DNA from: Stratiolaelaps scimitus
Taxonomy: Eukaryota; Arthropoda; Arachnida; Mesostigmata; Laelapidae
Assembly: GCA_019614645.1 (NCBI GenBank)
Contig: JABWDB010000001.1
Coordinates: forward strand, 14,735,501 to 14,799,500
DNA: 64,000 nucleotides
Direction of reading: 5' to 3'
Shown here: piece after piece, positions 38,401 through 52,400 of the stretch
Layout: every line of letters starts with the position of its first letter
How positions within the stretch are numbered: the first letter of the stretch is position 1
The notes under the pieces: generated by a model
The model's input: only the letters and a program-made list of their open reading frames with translations
The model's database searches: none
Told to the model about the DNA's origin: nothing
Made by a program: the position numbers and the translations under genes

Positions 38401-40715
38401 AAAGATGGAGCCAAGTACTTATACATCAACATAACAGTAGTAGTAGTAGTACCTACGTAATGTGGGTTTATGTGTACACTTGGTGGCCTAATGCACGTCG
38501 TTAGCTTTTACGAGTACGTAAGGACTAATTTTCTTACGTGTAGACAGGCTCATCTCATTGATTATTATTATTACTATTAGACACTGAGTATAAAGCTCTT
38601 CTCGCATTTTTTTTCTCCACGAATCAATTACAGGAGTTGATTCAAGGCACCGGGACAGAAAAACTCACGAAGAACGCCGTCATTTTCACAAGGGAAACTT
38701 CAAAGCACCGTTCACCGTCCAAACTGGTTTACCCTTCGTACGGGCCTCAACCCAACCAAATAACAGCAGGCCACTCTCCCCGATGCAAACCAATAGTCCA
38801 CCAAAACTACCGAGCTACACCGCTGCGTCGTAGTTCTTCCACTTTTGCTTTCGGAGTGTGTCCGTTCGCTTGCTGGTTCGTTTGGAGAACAAATATGCTA
38901 AAACGAGGAAAAAGTTTAGCAGCAGCAGCAGGGGAGGCGCATGATGTGGCTGGCGCCTCAGGGTCAGCTGCTTGTCTGGCGGGTCCAGGCAGTCCGACGG
39001 TTGGAGAGGACTGGGGTCAGGCAAGCACGCAAGCAGGCATCCGGACGTAACGCGAAAGGAGTATCTGTCCACGTTGTTCGGACGCTGCGAGCGACGTCCC
39101 CGTCACGAGGGCGCAAGAGCTTGCACACAAACACTTGGCGATTCAGCGACTAGCGCTCGTAATCGGGTTGGCCCTCGTCGTGAAGACTGCGATGCGCGAC
39201 TCCCACTGCCCGGAACGCCGGCGGCAGTGGCCGCAGCGGAGGAGTGATGCAGAGTTACTGCAACTCTCTTTTTCGTCTCGTTTTTTTGCGTAGTTTTATC
39301 CAAAAAAAAAGAAAATCAAGTAACCAGCAGAAATTGCAGCCCGGTGCGGAATCGGCGAGGGAGTTGTGTCAGGCAGCGGCAGCAGGGCGTCCTCATCGGG
39401 TCTATCCACTTTGCAAATTTTTTTTCCAGCTTTAGCTAGAAAGTACTGCATGTATAGTATTTATGGGGTTGCACTGATATTTGGCTGGGATTATACACTA
39501 TTGGGGAACTGATTATACGGTGGTTGCCCGAACGGCATCTCGTGTGGTTGAAACTCTGGCTGACGGCATTGTTGGGTTTAATCGCTGGAAGCGTCAACAG
39601 ATTGAGTACGAGGAATATTGTTTCTTCTATTTATAATAGTTGTCTTACTTATTAGCAAATGCGCTGGATGTTGCGAAATGCGTAGGTTCCAACCCGTGGA
39701 GTGATATATCTTGAAAAACATTAAATGCACATTTGGAATCCAGGATGCAATTGTATTGTATTGTGTTGCAAGGCACGCCACGCAAAAGCATACTCGTAGG
39801 CATTTATATTTATTAATATATAAATTCGAGTATTTGTAGAAAACGAGCAACGCCATGATAACAGCTGGTATTACGTTGCTACCGTTCGAAGCACAATTCA
39901 GTACAAAAATGCTCTGTGCTGCTAAATTGTTTGACCCTATATATTACAGATGTTGTACACACGCGTACACAGCTTGCGTTTTGAATCGGTGGGTTGTAAG
40001 CTCTCCACAGCCCTTCCCGGGACGAAATACATGCTGCATATATGGATACACGTGAATCGAAGCGAGTCAAATAATGTTGTTGTAACGTGATTGGTCACGT
40101 GCTGTAATCTGTGTTATGTCAGTCTTGCCCTGGATCATAGACGAATTCTACCCTCCTTTACGTTAGTCAACAGACCTGATCCATACGCATACGACCTATT
40201 TGGCCCAGCTCTACGTCTACTGCTGACGGATGCCGCGGTTTGCGCGATCCGTTTACGATACGCTATTATAAAATTGGTTGGATCACCCACGAGAGCCGGG
40301 TTGGTTGCCGGACGACGATGGCGACCGCGGCGGCAGTGGTACCAGCAGCTGGAGTTGGCCATCTCCCAGCCAGATACAGCGGGGGAGCGTCTGCGGGACA
40401 TAATGCGGCTAATCCTATCCAATGAGGTTAGTATCGATCCCCCGGAGCGGACGTATCGTTGCTGCCATAGCTTCCCACCTCCTTCGAGAGGACCCGTCTG
40501 TTTTCCGTCTTAGCATCAGAAATACACGAAGCGGTTGCATTGGCCAATAAGAAACCTCAACGTGACAGTAGAACATCTCGCATGGTGTCCGATGGAATGA
40601 TCTGTCTGACCTCACGGAGAACTATTTATAACAGACAAACTATAGCTGGAAAATCGGAACACACAGTAGAAACGACGATCTTCGATACCAACACATATAT
40701 GTATCGTCGTTTCTA

Positions 40716-40770
<55 letters not shown>

Positions 40771-43700
40771 TATTTTAGTGATCTAGAAATATACACTTTG
40801 AGCATTCTAAATCTAACTAGCAGAATGTTAATTTTGACAGCCGTTGAGGGAGTGGAAGCTTTTCTTTTATTGAGAAATTCCGTTCTCAATAAATGAGTCT
40901 TCAGGACTTTTTGAGGGAAGCATTCGCGTACAATTCGAGCACGCGAATACGACGGAAAAAACTCCAGTACCGTTGTTTTTACGAAATTTATCTGATCTTT
41001 GTTGTTGCCTACGGATTTCGGAAGGTATACGATTTCTATATAACTAGGTTATATTTTAGAATAATGGTTATCGTTGTTGCAGGCGGCTATGCTTGTATTT
41101 TGCTCAGCGTGGAACGACGCCTTACTTCTTAATAAATGCACTGTTCTGCGTATGGTATCTTCGCTGAACAATGCAACATAACGCCGTAATCATCAACATT
41201 GCATTTTTCAGTAGTCATCGCCGGGCTGGCTTATGACGCTCTGTTATTTAGTATTAGGTTGAGATAGTAGGGCAAGATGCCCAGAAGAACGACTAGGTTA
41301 GCCCAGCGTGTAGAGAGTTGGGTTAGTTTTGAAATGTTTGTTTCTTTGGCGAAATATGCCTACGGCCTTTCATATGGAAGGGCTCCCATTTCAGTGATTA
41401 TGTTGGTCACGGCCTTCTGAAAACAACTATGTTTTTTATGATGACGAATGTCTGAAATATGGCACAGAGCCTCCGCTCAACACTCGTGAAGGGTTGCTTT
41501 CCAGGTCACACGCAGAAACACTGTTTGCAGAAGAGCTGATTCTCTCGGTCTTTGTGCATTTGTTGTGTAATTGTAGGTCACAAGATAATATGAAGTACAG
41601 GTAAAAAAATGATATATATATATATATATTACTAATCAGCATTATTTTAAGGTTATAAAGGTTAAAATTAAACTTAAAATTTTACCTTCATTATAGCATA
41701 TAATGCTTCAGTAGTAAAAATGTCAATAAAAAAAATGTATATATATATACACGTCACACTACTCGCCTCACCAAACGCGATATATAATACAACACGCATC
41801 TGTAAGCTCATGAAATCTCCACACCCACTCGCTCATAGGGCACTGTGATAAATATAGTGCAATTTCACCGAAATTGTATTGTCGTTAAGTCTTAAGCATA
41901 ATATAATACTCTACCATATGAAGGAGATACACGATACAACCTTAGATCTAACTTTTCGCCCCGCGAGAGGCGCGTTTCATCTATCTGTCATTGTTCCTAG
42001 TGGCGCCGATGGAGATCTGGGCGAAGCGGCCAGCCGACCGGTCCGTCGTTCATATTCTACCGATAAGTTGATTCTACTACCCGTGTCCTGCCTGCCCGCC
42101 CGCCCGCCCGCCTGGCTTCTGGGGGCCATCGAGTCGCTAGCGGGTGGTTCATTCTTCTATGTCTCCGAGCATAAAGAGGCACGGGCAGCTGAGATCGATT
42201 TCACTCGGCAAGCTTACGTTGCGGGCGTAGGTATCTCTCAACGTCAATCTAAGACCAGCCAGTGAGGTGGTGAGCAACACAGAGGCAAACTGTCGTCCTC
42301 TGCTGTTTCTGCCGCCCCCGTCTACAGCAGCAGCAGCAGCAACTATCTCCTCCCACTGCCGCTTCTGTCGTTGCCTTTGGGTCGAACAGGACAGGGGATG
42401 GTTCTGGCTGACCCACTACATCAACATACACAGGTACACGCGCACACTTGTCCATTCATATGCACACCTACCCACCCAGTCATACGACCAGCTCAACCAA
42501 CCAGCCAACGACGAAACGTGCTTGCCAGCTAGCTAATTTCAGTTGTCTCTACCTTTCATCGATTCGGCAGTGGGGGAAAAACAGCGGCCCCATTGCGCTC
42601 TTGTGCGAATCCTTGTGTCCTCTCTCTCGCTCTCGCTATCTCGCCCTGTCACACTCTCTCACCTTTCTATCTCTGGTTGAGCGCGGGCGAGCACTGTCTC
42701 TCCAAGCGAGCGAAAATGACTTGGATCTCAGCGGCAAGCGTATGCAGAACTAGCGGAACTCTCTGCGAGATCTAATAAGGCTAAGCTCAGTACGAAGTTG
42801 GCGAACTTAAATCAGATGCACCGAATGAGCAGACATGTAAATTCGAGCTCGTGCTTATATTCGTTCGTTACTCTGCGAGCGATGCTGCTGTTGCTGCTAC
42901 TGGATCGCTGCTATTCGACTCAATCCGACGTCGCGTTCCTTTTTCATTCATTTCTACGGCAAACCATTTTTTTCCGGTCCGGTAACACACACCACGATGA
43001 GCACGACTCCTTAAGCACATAATGTATTATGCTTGTTGGCGTTCTCCAAAAGGGGTGGCTTGTCCCTCGGCGTGTTCCACGCCGTCGCGTAGAATCGGGT
43101 TCCATTAACAATAACAAAAGGACACCACAAACCACCCTCCCTCTGTCAACATGTATCAATTCACTACCTACACGACCATATTTCGTATCGTAAAATATAT
43201 GAGCAAAAAAAAACAACAACAAAGCCAATACATCCAACGGATATATATACCTTAGTATTATGCCCACCCCTCCACCCTTCGTTCGGCCTCTGCTTCAATG
43301 AATATGATACTTCCGCTCGACTTCTTCATGATTGGGTGGCAGCCCCGAACAGAATCGATAGCGGACGCATGCAACCGCGCTGCGGCTCGTTCTCGTCGAG
43401 GTCATCACGACGGCTACCGCGGCCACGCTTCAAGTCACTCATAGCTAGTTAGTTCGTTACTAGATTTTCGTGTAGTGTTCATTTATACATGGGCAGTGAA
43501 TTTTAGGAAAAAATAGAGTTGACTTGCAATTCGCTACGTGTATCGCTATGTTGATTGTACACCCCGGCAATATAAATGCACACTTTCTAATAGCTCAGAT
43601 AGCCATCGTCGAGCCAGTGCACAGCACCATGCATGTTTGTACGATAACGAACGTCCATTTTACGTAACTGTAAAATGCGTTCACAGTGAGCCCATGCGAG

Positions 43701-44202
43701 GATTTTGAACATATGATCGTCGATCAATGTGCGGCCTTGTTTGACCGTTATTCTAATCATCATGACAATGATTGTTATGATTATTGTTATTATGCATAAG
43801 TGCATAACAGCACTTCGGATCGTTATCTACTGTCGATAAGTGCAGCCGCATTTGTCATTGCGTGCAATGTTGAAATCAACCGAAGCCATATCTACAGCTT
43901 ACTACAATGAATATTTAGACGAGCAGCTGAACCGTCGACTCGATGAAAGAGAGGGAGAGATAACGAGAGGGAGAAATTAGCCTTGCAGATGTATGTGTGC
44001 TGTGCGCCCTACCCTACACAATTCGTATTATATACTCGTCGCAGCAATGGCAAGGAAATGTCGCTATCTCGACGGGACAGTGCCAAAAGCTGATGACGCG
44101 TTGTGCTCAGGTGCAAAGTGCGTCAGCTATAGCTGCATGTATTATTTTTTGGGCTCACCCCCAGCTGTGACCTCGATGTGACATATCTCGGCACTTAACC
44201 TT

Positions 44203-44289
<87 letters not shown>

Positions 44290-47200
44290 GACTCGCCGTG
44301 TCGAGTTGTTGACTCTAGGGGGCTACGGGTTTTTAAGAATTACATCGCTTGTCCGTCATTAAAATGTTAGTGACACTCGACATCGTAGATGTTGCCCATT
44401 GAAGGGAGTGCACTGACATTGATACGGGGCTTCTTCTAAGGCCATGTTTTGTGATGCATCGAACTACGAGCTGGCTTGCGCCGAAAATAGCTCATCTAAT
44501 AGACCGGCTAATACGCATATTGTCCAATTGCAACAGTGGCACAGCTCAGGCAATTTCAGGCTTATACCACCACTATTATAATAATGCGTGAGACTTTGCG
44601 CTTCATGTATTATAACTGAACGAATTTGCACCTACGAGTGGGGAATTGCCACTATGAAGACAAAGCTGAAGTTTCAATCGATGAATCTGGGCTCTTCCTT
44701 GGGCGAGGCGGACCCTTTGCAGTTTGTGGTATGGCAATTGGCGCTGCCGATATTCGTGTTGACAATGGTAATGATGGGACAATTAAGGCGCTCAATCGAT
44801 CGAAACGCATGAATACTTCGAATTTAGTCAACCCATGAAAGCCGGAACTTATGCTCACACACACTACGGCTCAAATGATTTGAAATCTGCATCATTCTTG
44901 CGCTGTTGTGAATTCAATTCTTTTAAGAGATTTTCACGCCATGTAACATGTAGCCATCGTGCGCGATCGAAACGTGTTCGAAACTTGGCATATTAGTTGC
45001 CACGAGTGCTAACGACTGATTAAGGTATTTCTACCTAAATACGATAAAGGCAACAAAATCAACCTGCAGTGTAATTCGCTCCCTATTGGAGAGCACCTTT
45101 CCCTTTCCAGCTAATCGATTTCAACCTACAACCTGCCTGACCTAACCTCCGCTCTCACCTTGTCGAGTTGCTCGAAGATTTTATCGACTCGTTCGCGTGG
45201 ACTCTCCTCTTCGCCACCGGCCCCACTGCCTAACATCTGATAAATCGCATCGACAATATTGTACATCTCTTCGCGGGTGATGTAGCCGTCACTGTCCACA
45301 TCGTATAGTCGGAACGCCCCTGAAACCGAGTCATCATCAAAGATTCATCACACGGTTAGAATGGTGAGAGAATTATCATGAAAATGTTATGACTGCTTAC
45401 GACATTTTGGCCGAGCAACAGATCAAACGCCAACGTACCTCTCGAGCTAATAGGTACTAGGCACACTCGAACTTAGCCGGCTTCATCTGAGTCGCTTTTT
45501 ACCAACGTGCTCCTACATTATCCCTATTGGGGTCCATTGCAATTTGTCTAAGTTGTATCTGCCTCTTCATTTTGCCTCTGTTTGTTGAGTGTAGCATGCA
45601 TTTGTTTTTCCGTTACTGTGCCTTTTCTTATATAATGATATTATTATTCATTTCAATGTATTTTTATCGAACGTTGGCAATTGCACTGCAACTGTTGCCT
45701 GCTGATTCTCTAGCGAATACGGGGGCAACAACTACAGAAGCATTCGTCTGTCTCTCTTGTTATAGACGACGAAAGGTGTTGTCGCCACAGAAAGCGTTGA
45801 TTTTCTCACACCCTCGTGGCCACGGTTCAGGCTATGCGCTGCTGTAGAATGGAAGGAAATTTGCCCAAGCCAAAGTGAAGGCAAACTTCATATCGGAGTG
45901 CGGTGTGTCGTGTCATATCCTTTGCTTGCAGTCATTACCGAATGTCAGAAACATTCAGCATGCAATCCAGCTTTCTGCGTGCAAATGTCACCTATCTGTG
46001 CAGGCCTCGTGCGCTTTTTCCGACCACCAACACAATGCTGCTGGCCACGATGTCAACTGCTGTCGCGTTTGCCGAGCAAACGATTCTAAGCAGTTACGGC
46101 GAACTGCTTCGTGACCGTATCTCCAGCAGGGGCTCGGAAAGAAAATCCAGATGTTCTGTCCATATCTCGAGTTCCTTGTCACAGGCCAACCGATGTCGGG
46201 GATACGTATCATCGCCCCAGCACAGGATGTCATCCCTAGTAAATTTCGAGTAAAATAATTCCTCTTCAGAATACTTCCATCGTAAGACATAGTGCTACCT
46301 GTACTGAGGATATATCTCCACACACTGTATATCGCGCGTTTGATATATGCGGGCTAAATATTGTTCCTGGCTGTATGGTACTGTGCATTTACGCACGCAC
46401 TCACACATAGACAATCATTTGTAGATCAACGAATTTCCACGTTAGAAGTATTCCGCCTCATCGTCTTTACACAAGTGGCAACCGTTGTAAGAAAGCAACA
46501 AACAGTGCAAATTCCCCCAAGAATCAACGGGAAATCATCATGTTTTCGGTTTCTCCAAGGAGAACCTCCAGCTGAAATCCATCGACAATTAGTGAACGCG
46601 CACGACAGGTCTGCCTTATGCCTGTGAGATTTAACAGTGGCAATTTCGACACCGATGACCACCGAGGCGGTGACCAGAAATCAGGTGCGACAAGGGACGG
46701 ACGGATTGAAAGAATCAAGGCAGCTTTTGAGCAAAGTAGAGTTTGTTCCATGAAGTCTTTGTCGGCTGAAACTGGGATTCCTCAGGTGACGTGTCATAGA
46801 ATTATCACCAATACACTGAAGATGAAGAAAATCAATACAAAATGGGTTCTCCATACACTGAGTGCTGAGCAGATGAAAATGCTTGTGGAGTGTTCGACAT
46901 CTAATTTGAAGACTTATACGCAATAAACCAGTCGCTTAGAACACATGGTGTCGGTAGACGAGATATGGATTAGCCTGCATAAACTTCCTGAGAAGGATCA
47001 AGCAAAACAGTGGCTCCAACAAGGTGAAGCGTCTGTGGCAGTGCCAGATTGATTCGGACGAAAGGTGATGATTATACTCGCACTGGATATCAAGGGCGTT
47101 TGCTATAAAGAAATATTAGCCAGAAAAGAAAAACTCAATGCTCCCAGATATCTCGACTTCTTGAAGAGATTGATGAACAAATGGAGCGGGGATCGACAGC

Positions 47201-49445
47201 ACCGAGTGTGGTTACTCGACGATAATGCAAGACCTCAACGCACTGCTGAAATTATGGCCTGGATGGAGGGGAACAATATTGAGCGATAGCATCAACCCCC
47301 ATATTCTCATGATTTAGGCCCATGTGATTATGGTTGTTTCCATGCATTAAAAAGGGCAATAGGTGGGTTTCCATATGCAACCGTCGACCGACTCACAATA
47401 GCAATAGATAAGGAAATTATAAACGGAAATGCGAATGGTAAATATTTGGCTATCTCAAAACTCTCAGAGCGCTAGAATCGGTATGCAAATAAAGCCGGAG
47501 AGTATCTCTAACTCACACCAAAATATATTTATTGTAACTCATTTAGTTTAAAAGTTATTCGCATTTAAAGAGCCGACAGTTCGAATGAAATGCCCTAATA
47601 TATCTATATGACTATATCTTCTGCCGAGTTACAGTCTCCTGTCTGCTTTACCAGCTGTTGCGTAGACATACGCTGTAGACGTCATGCGTGTGCAATAGCA
47701 GAAATACGCAAAATCAACAAAACGAAAACGTGTCATTAGCACTATGCAACTATACTTGTCCCCTATCGAGAATTGCGCCACGTGTGAGACAGCTCACGAT
47801 GCTTACGCGACCTGCAGATCAGATCGTAGCAGGAGGCGAACAGTAGAGATGCCGGCGATTCGAACGATTTCACTTTCGCAAGCCACTTATGTCACGATCT
47901 GACAGGAACAGGGAGCGCGTAACCTTATTCTTTCGCAGTTTCGGTGCGTACGACTCGGGCGCGATGTTAACGGCACAATTTCTGTCTACAGATGCCGTCG
48001 CCGGGCTTCTGTAACGTGCTTTCCTTCGTTGAACGTCGTTTTCTTCAGTTTCAGCTTCTTTCTTTTACCAGAGCAGAGGCTGCCTCTGCCAATCCGAGGG
48101 CCACTCCTCCCCCCCAGACCATGACGCCCTGCTCTCGTCTGGTTCGTTCTCTATTCTGTCCTGGCTGAAGCATGTTTAGAATATGAAAGCTCGAAGGTCC
48201 TGACCTCTATTGTCCCGCTATTCGTTGTGAGTCCCGCTCTGGGTGTCGGCGTGCGCCCGTGCTATGGGGGTCTGCTCGCTTCATGTGCACGGTGAAAACA
48301 AAGAAGAGGCGCGAGATTGAGAGAAAGAGATAAAGAAAGAGAATGAATCAATCCCTTAGTGAAGCCAATGTATAAAATGAGATTTCTTCGCTCAGCTATC
48401 TAGCTAGCTAGCTATCTCGAAAGCGCTAAACTAAGCTGGTCTAGCGTCTATTGATGTGTTGGTTCGGTTCGGCCGTGCGACCGTAGACTATCGGCCTTGT
48501 CCACAAACACGCGTAATGGCGCCGAAGAGGACGACGTTGCCACTGTCGCCGAGCGTGAAGGGGGCACGGCCTTCTCATTCCCCCGGTACTTCCTCTTTCT
48601 CCTCATGAAAGCCGGCGTCCGAGCAGCAGCAGCAGAGGCATCAGCAAGCATGAGGTTCGGCGGGAGCTGTACACCGGTCGTCGAGCGGACGGACCGTCGG
48701 GAGACGTTGTCCCAACGCTTTCGGTTTTCTCAGCATCGGCCGCGGCGCAGGGACCTCCTCCGGGGTCGTTTTCGCCTCTTCTTCCTTCTCTCTCCTATTG
48801 TAGACGCGAAACAGGGACGCGAAGCAGCAAACGATAGCCTCAGGCGCAAAGCTGTTTTAGCCACAAAGGGGCGGATGGACGGACACCCGATGTTGTCGGA
48901 GGGGCCCAAGGGGTTGGTGGTTGGGCGCAAAAGCCGGACGGGGCTGCTGGCTGGGCGGTACGGCGCGCGGGGTGACTGTGCAATAAATTTTCCAATCTCT
49001 TTAAGAAGTCCCAGCAGAAGCAGCAGCAGCAGCTGCAGCGGTTCTGGCAGTGACCGAAAGCCCCTGCCTTCGTCGTCTTTTCAATATAAAATGCTTTGCC
49101 TGGTGTGCTTCGCTTCTCAAGCCTCGTGGCTCGCCCCTCTCATTTGGGAGCGGCTCGAGACGAGGCCCACCGACGTCACAGCCACCGGGCACGACCATCG
49201 CACCACATCCACATCAATGCCTCACAAGGCAAGTCGTCGTCGCCGTCGACGGCAGCAGCCGCAGCGCACAAACTATTGCGAAATCACCTCGTCGTGGTTG
49301 ATTAGTCGAGAGATGGTTGGTGACGACGCCGAAAGCATTGTATTACACGGCTCCCCTTACCTTCATCTACAGAAAACAAGCTAGCTTCGCCCATATTACG
49401 TATAGGTAACATGTTCTGTCAATGCGTTGCACTTCATTTCACAAA

Positions 49446-49476
<31 letters not shown>

Positions 49477-52400
49477 CGCCCCGGAAAGTAACGAAATCCA
49501 ATGGTAAACTAAAAAAAGTTTGTCGGTTCCGACGGTGTCCTTCCCACCTTTCACTACGAATGCATACTTCGATGTAATAGACAGGCAGTGACTTGTGCGT
49601 ACACCAACCTATGTAATTGTTCGTGCCCTCCCACAGCAGCCCCTGTTCTAAGTGGCCCACTCTGCCAAAGTTATATTTATACAACCACATGTTATAAAAC
49701 ATAGTATTAGTCACGCTCACAGCACTGGCAATCGTAATGTACCTACGCAAACTGCAGGTTAGTGAGGGTACAGACTTGAGAAACGCTGAAATGCGGTTTG
49801 AAAAATTCTAAACAGATGAAGTCAGGCGAAACAGGATGGGTATGCCTGTGGAAACCCGGCATTTAATGTACCTGCATGAAGTAGAATTTCACGCTTGATG
49901 TTTCTTGTTTGCGGAAGGCAGTTAGTTTTTCTCGCAACTAAATATGTAGATGCTACGAACGAGATGCAAGTGTGTTGCTGAACGTGAAAAGCTATCAAAA
50001 TAGGTCAGAGAATAGAAAATATGAAGGCGGCAGCCGAGCAGATTTCCTTAAATGTCACGGATACTTGCCGATGTTGTACACGATTAAAATTAGTTCTCGG
50101 GTTGGGAAGATGAGCACCTTAAAAACGATAGACACCTTCGCTCATAGTTTCGTTAGAGCTATACCTGATGATTTCGAACAATGGCGCACGGGCTCAGCTG
50201 GTGGGTAAGCTTTGGCCATTAAACGACTAGCTAAATACTCACAGAATATGCAGACAGAGCAGGTAGGGTAAACACCCTAAATATGTATTTCGTTATTATA
50301 AATTTGCCTGTACGGATGAGTTCGATCGTATTAGAGGCGTGTAATAACGTTGTCCTGTTAGCAGTCGATTCATGCAGGCCATCTATGCGAGACAGCTGTA
50401 GCCTGTCGTCAGCAAGGAAAAGGTATACCCCTCAACAGGGTTCAGTTTCAGAGAACATTCGCCCATGCTTTCTCGCGCCTATTCTTCCCTTCCCTTACTT
50501 TTCTCTGTTTCGTTCAAAAATAAAGTGATGAATGCGTCGTACGAGGTTCGCAGACAATGCCTCTTTACGATGTCACCCCAGCCCCATCTCGCCTCGATAG
50601 AATGGGGTCGTCCCCCGCTAACACAGAGCTTCTGTTGGCGCCTGCCATATGAGCGAGCGAGATCTGACGAAGCGCCTACATGCCAGCCATCGAACACGGA
50701 CAAGGTTTCCCAAGGCGACGCGACCCTGCAGAACCTTTGAGGCATTATAGTACGGGGACGGGAATGGAAGTGGTATGGTGTACGGGAGGGATCGCTTCCG
50801 AGGCTGCGGAGCGGCCAGCCCGCCGATGGATAATGGCTTAGGCCGACAATGTGATAAAGGCGGCGACGTCAGCTGGGGATGACGGCGGTAAGTTCGGCAA
50901 AGTGACGGACCTTCAACGCTAGTCAGGCAGTCGAGTCGATAGGCATCCTCCATTTCCTGCGCTGGAAGGATAAACCAACGGGCGAACGGCGAACAAGGAA
51001 ACAAACGCGGGGGCGAGCAGCAGGCGTACGCGGAGAACGAGTTCAGCGCGAAGAGAACGGGCGAAGTTGCCGCGGGTAGAGGGTGGCCGCAGGTCGAGGC
51101 GGTTGCGGGAACAGCCGGCAAGGGGAGACGATTGAGGGGAACCATGTGAAAACACAGAAGGCCTGCGTCTAGTGGAGCAAGCAGAAACGCGACAGGTCTG
51201 CTTGAGAGGACCTTGTCTCGCCACGACATTCGGGCGAAGCGAGGCGACGAGGTATTGGCGGTCGATCAGCTTGAGCCACCTCGTGAAGATGGTGAGAGCG
51301 TAATGAACACCGCGAAGAGGAACACGAGACGGAGACGAGTCCTGAAACAAGCTGACAACACACGTCACACAGAAACGCATCCAGTACACACGCCCTGTGT
51401 GGATGGAAACGCTGCGAGAGTTGGAGCGATATGATGGATAATGACAATAACCATTGACGCAGGTGACAGTGCAGCATACGAGACGTCCTCTCCTTCTCAC
51501 TTCGCTCTGCACCAAAAGTAAGCCCTTTCGGGTCTCTATCGTCTGGGGTATCGCTCCAGGCATACACATTACTTTAATCCATCAGCCTGAAATGATCTCC
51601 TGAAGGATAGCACGCTAGTTCCACCTCATTTTTGAGTATTGTACAACAAAACGACGCCGGGACACGGACGCGAGCCCGCTGCAGATGCTATTTTGAGTCA
51701 TACCGTTTATAATAGTCTGCTGAACGGTCTTCAACGGCTTCGCAATATGCCTCCCTTGTTACTGCTCTAATTTGAGTTAGCAATTTGGTTAGAACTCACA
51801 ATTACGGTTAAAGCCTGCAAAGGACAACACGAAAATATCGCTTTCTCCATAACGGAAAATGCCATTTTCCAAGGCCGATTCATATGCCACGATCTATGCT
51901 ATTCAATATGAGTCTGCCTTCTAGGAGGATGTACCGAGGGGTACATCGTCCTCGTCGGGTGGTTTCAAAACAAACCTGATGATATTGTCACTACGTAACT
52001 CTAAGTCTTTGGGGACTGGTACTTTTATGAATTGAAGGGTATTCGACAGAAACCAGAGGATACCATCGTACTGTAGGGTGCATCACGGCCATGTGATTTG
52101 CTACCATTTTCATTCTTTATCATTCTTTATTATTGAGCCAAAGGGCAGACAATTGTGCCCGAACTGCCATGTGTGTAAACAACATTTGCGTATATCAGTG
52201 AGTATGCCCATGAGCCAGAGGTTGCTCGGTGGGGGGGGGAGGGCGAAGTGGACTAGAGAAGTTCTTTGTAGACAGTTTGACGCTGGCATAAACATTTGAA
52301 AATTATAACACATTTTAAATTACTAATACATTTTTCAAAATTGAAAAAGTCTATCATTGGCTGGAAAGGTTTTTGCTACCTATTTAAATCTAATCTGTTC

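Larger units (their letters stand above)
35442..45158 (-). other. Frequenin intron between EF3 and EF4 exons (9.7 kb)
   Basis: Holds (TA)n tracts, a perfect hairpin at 40663-40719, a GC-rich stretch at 38.8-39.4 kb, a (GCCC)n run near 42090-42113 and an exon-like open segment on the plus strand at 40174-40426. A small minus-strand frame at 43326-43442 is also noted. Nothing is firmly assignable as a gene. Confidence 0.6.

Noticed and set aside
38637..39247. 137-codon and overlapping 91-codon frames
   Set aside because: Several mutually exclusive frames are open in the same GC-rich stretch, and none has a domain.
45527..45847. 106-codon hydrophobic frame suggesting a membrane protein
   Set aside because: The hydrophobicity comes from T-rich sequence. 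It lies in a frequenin intron without conserved features.
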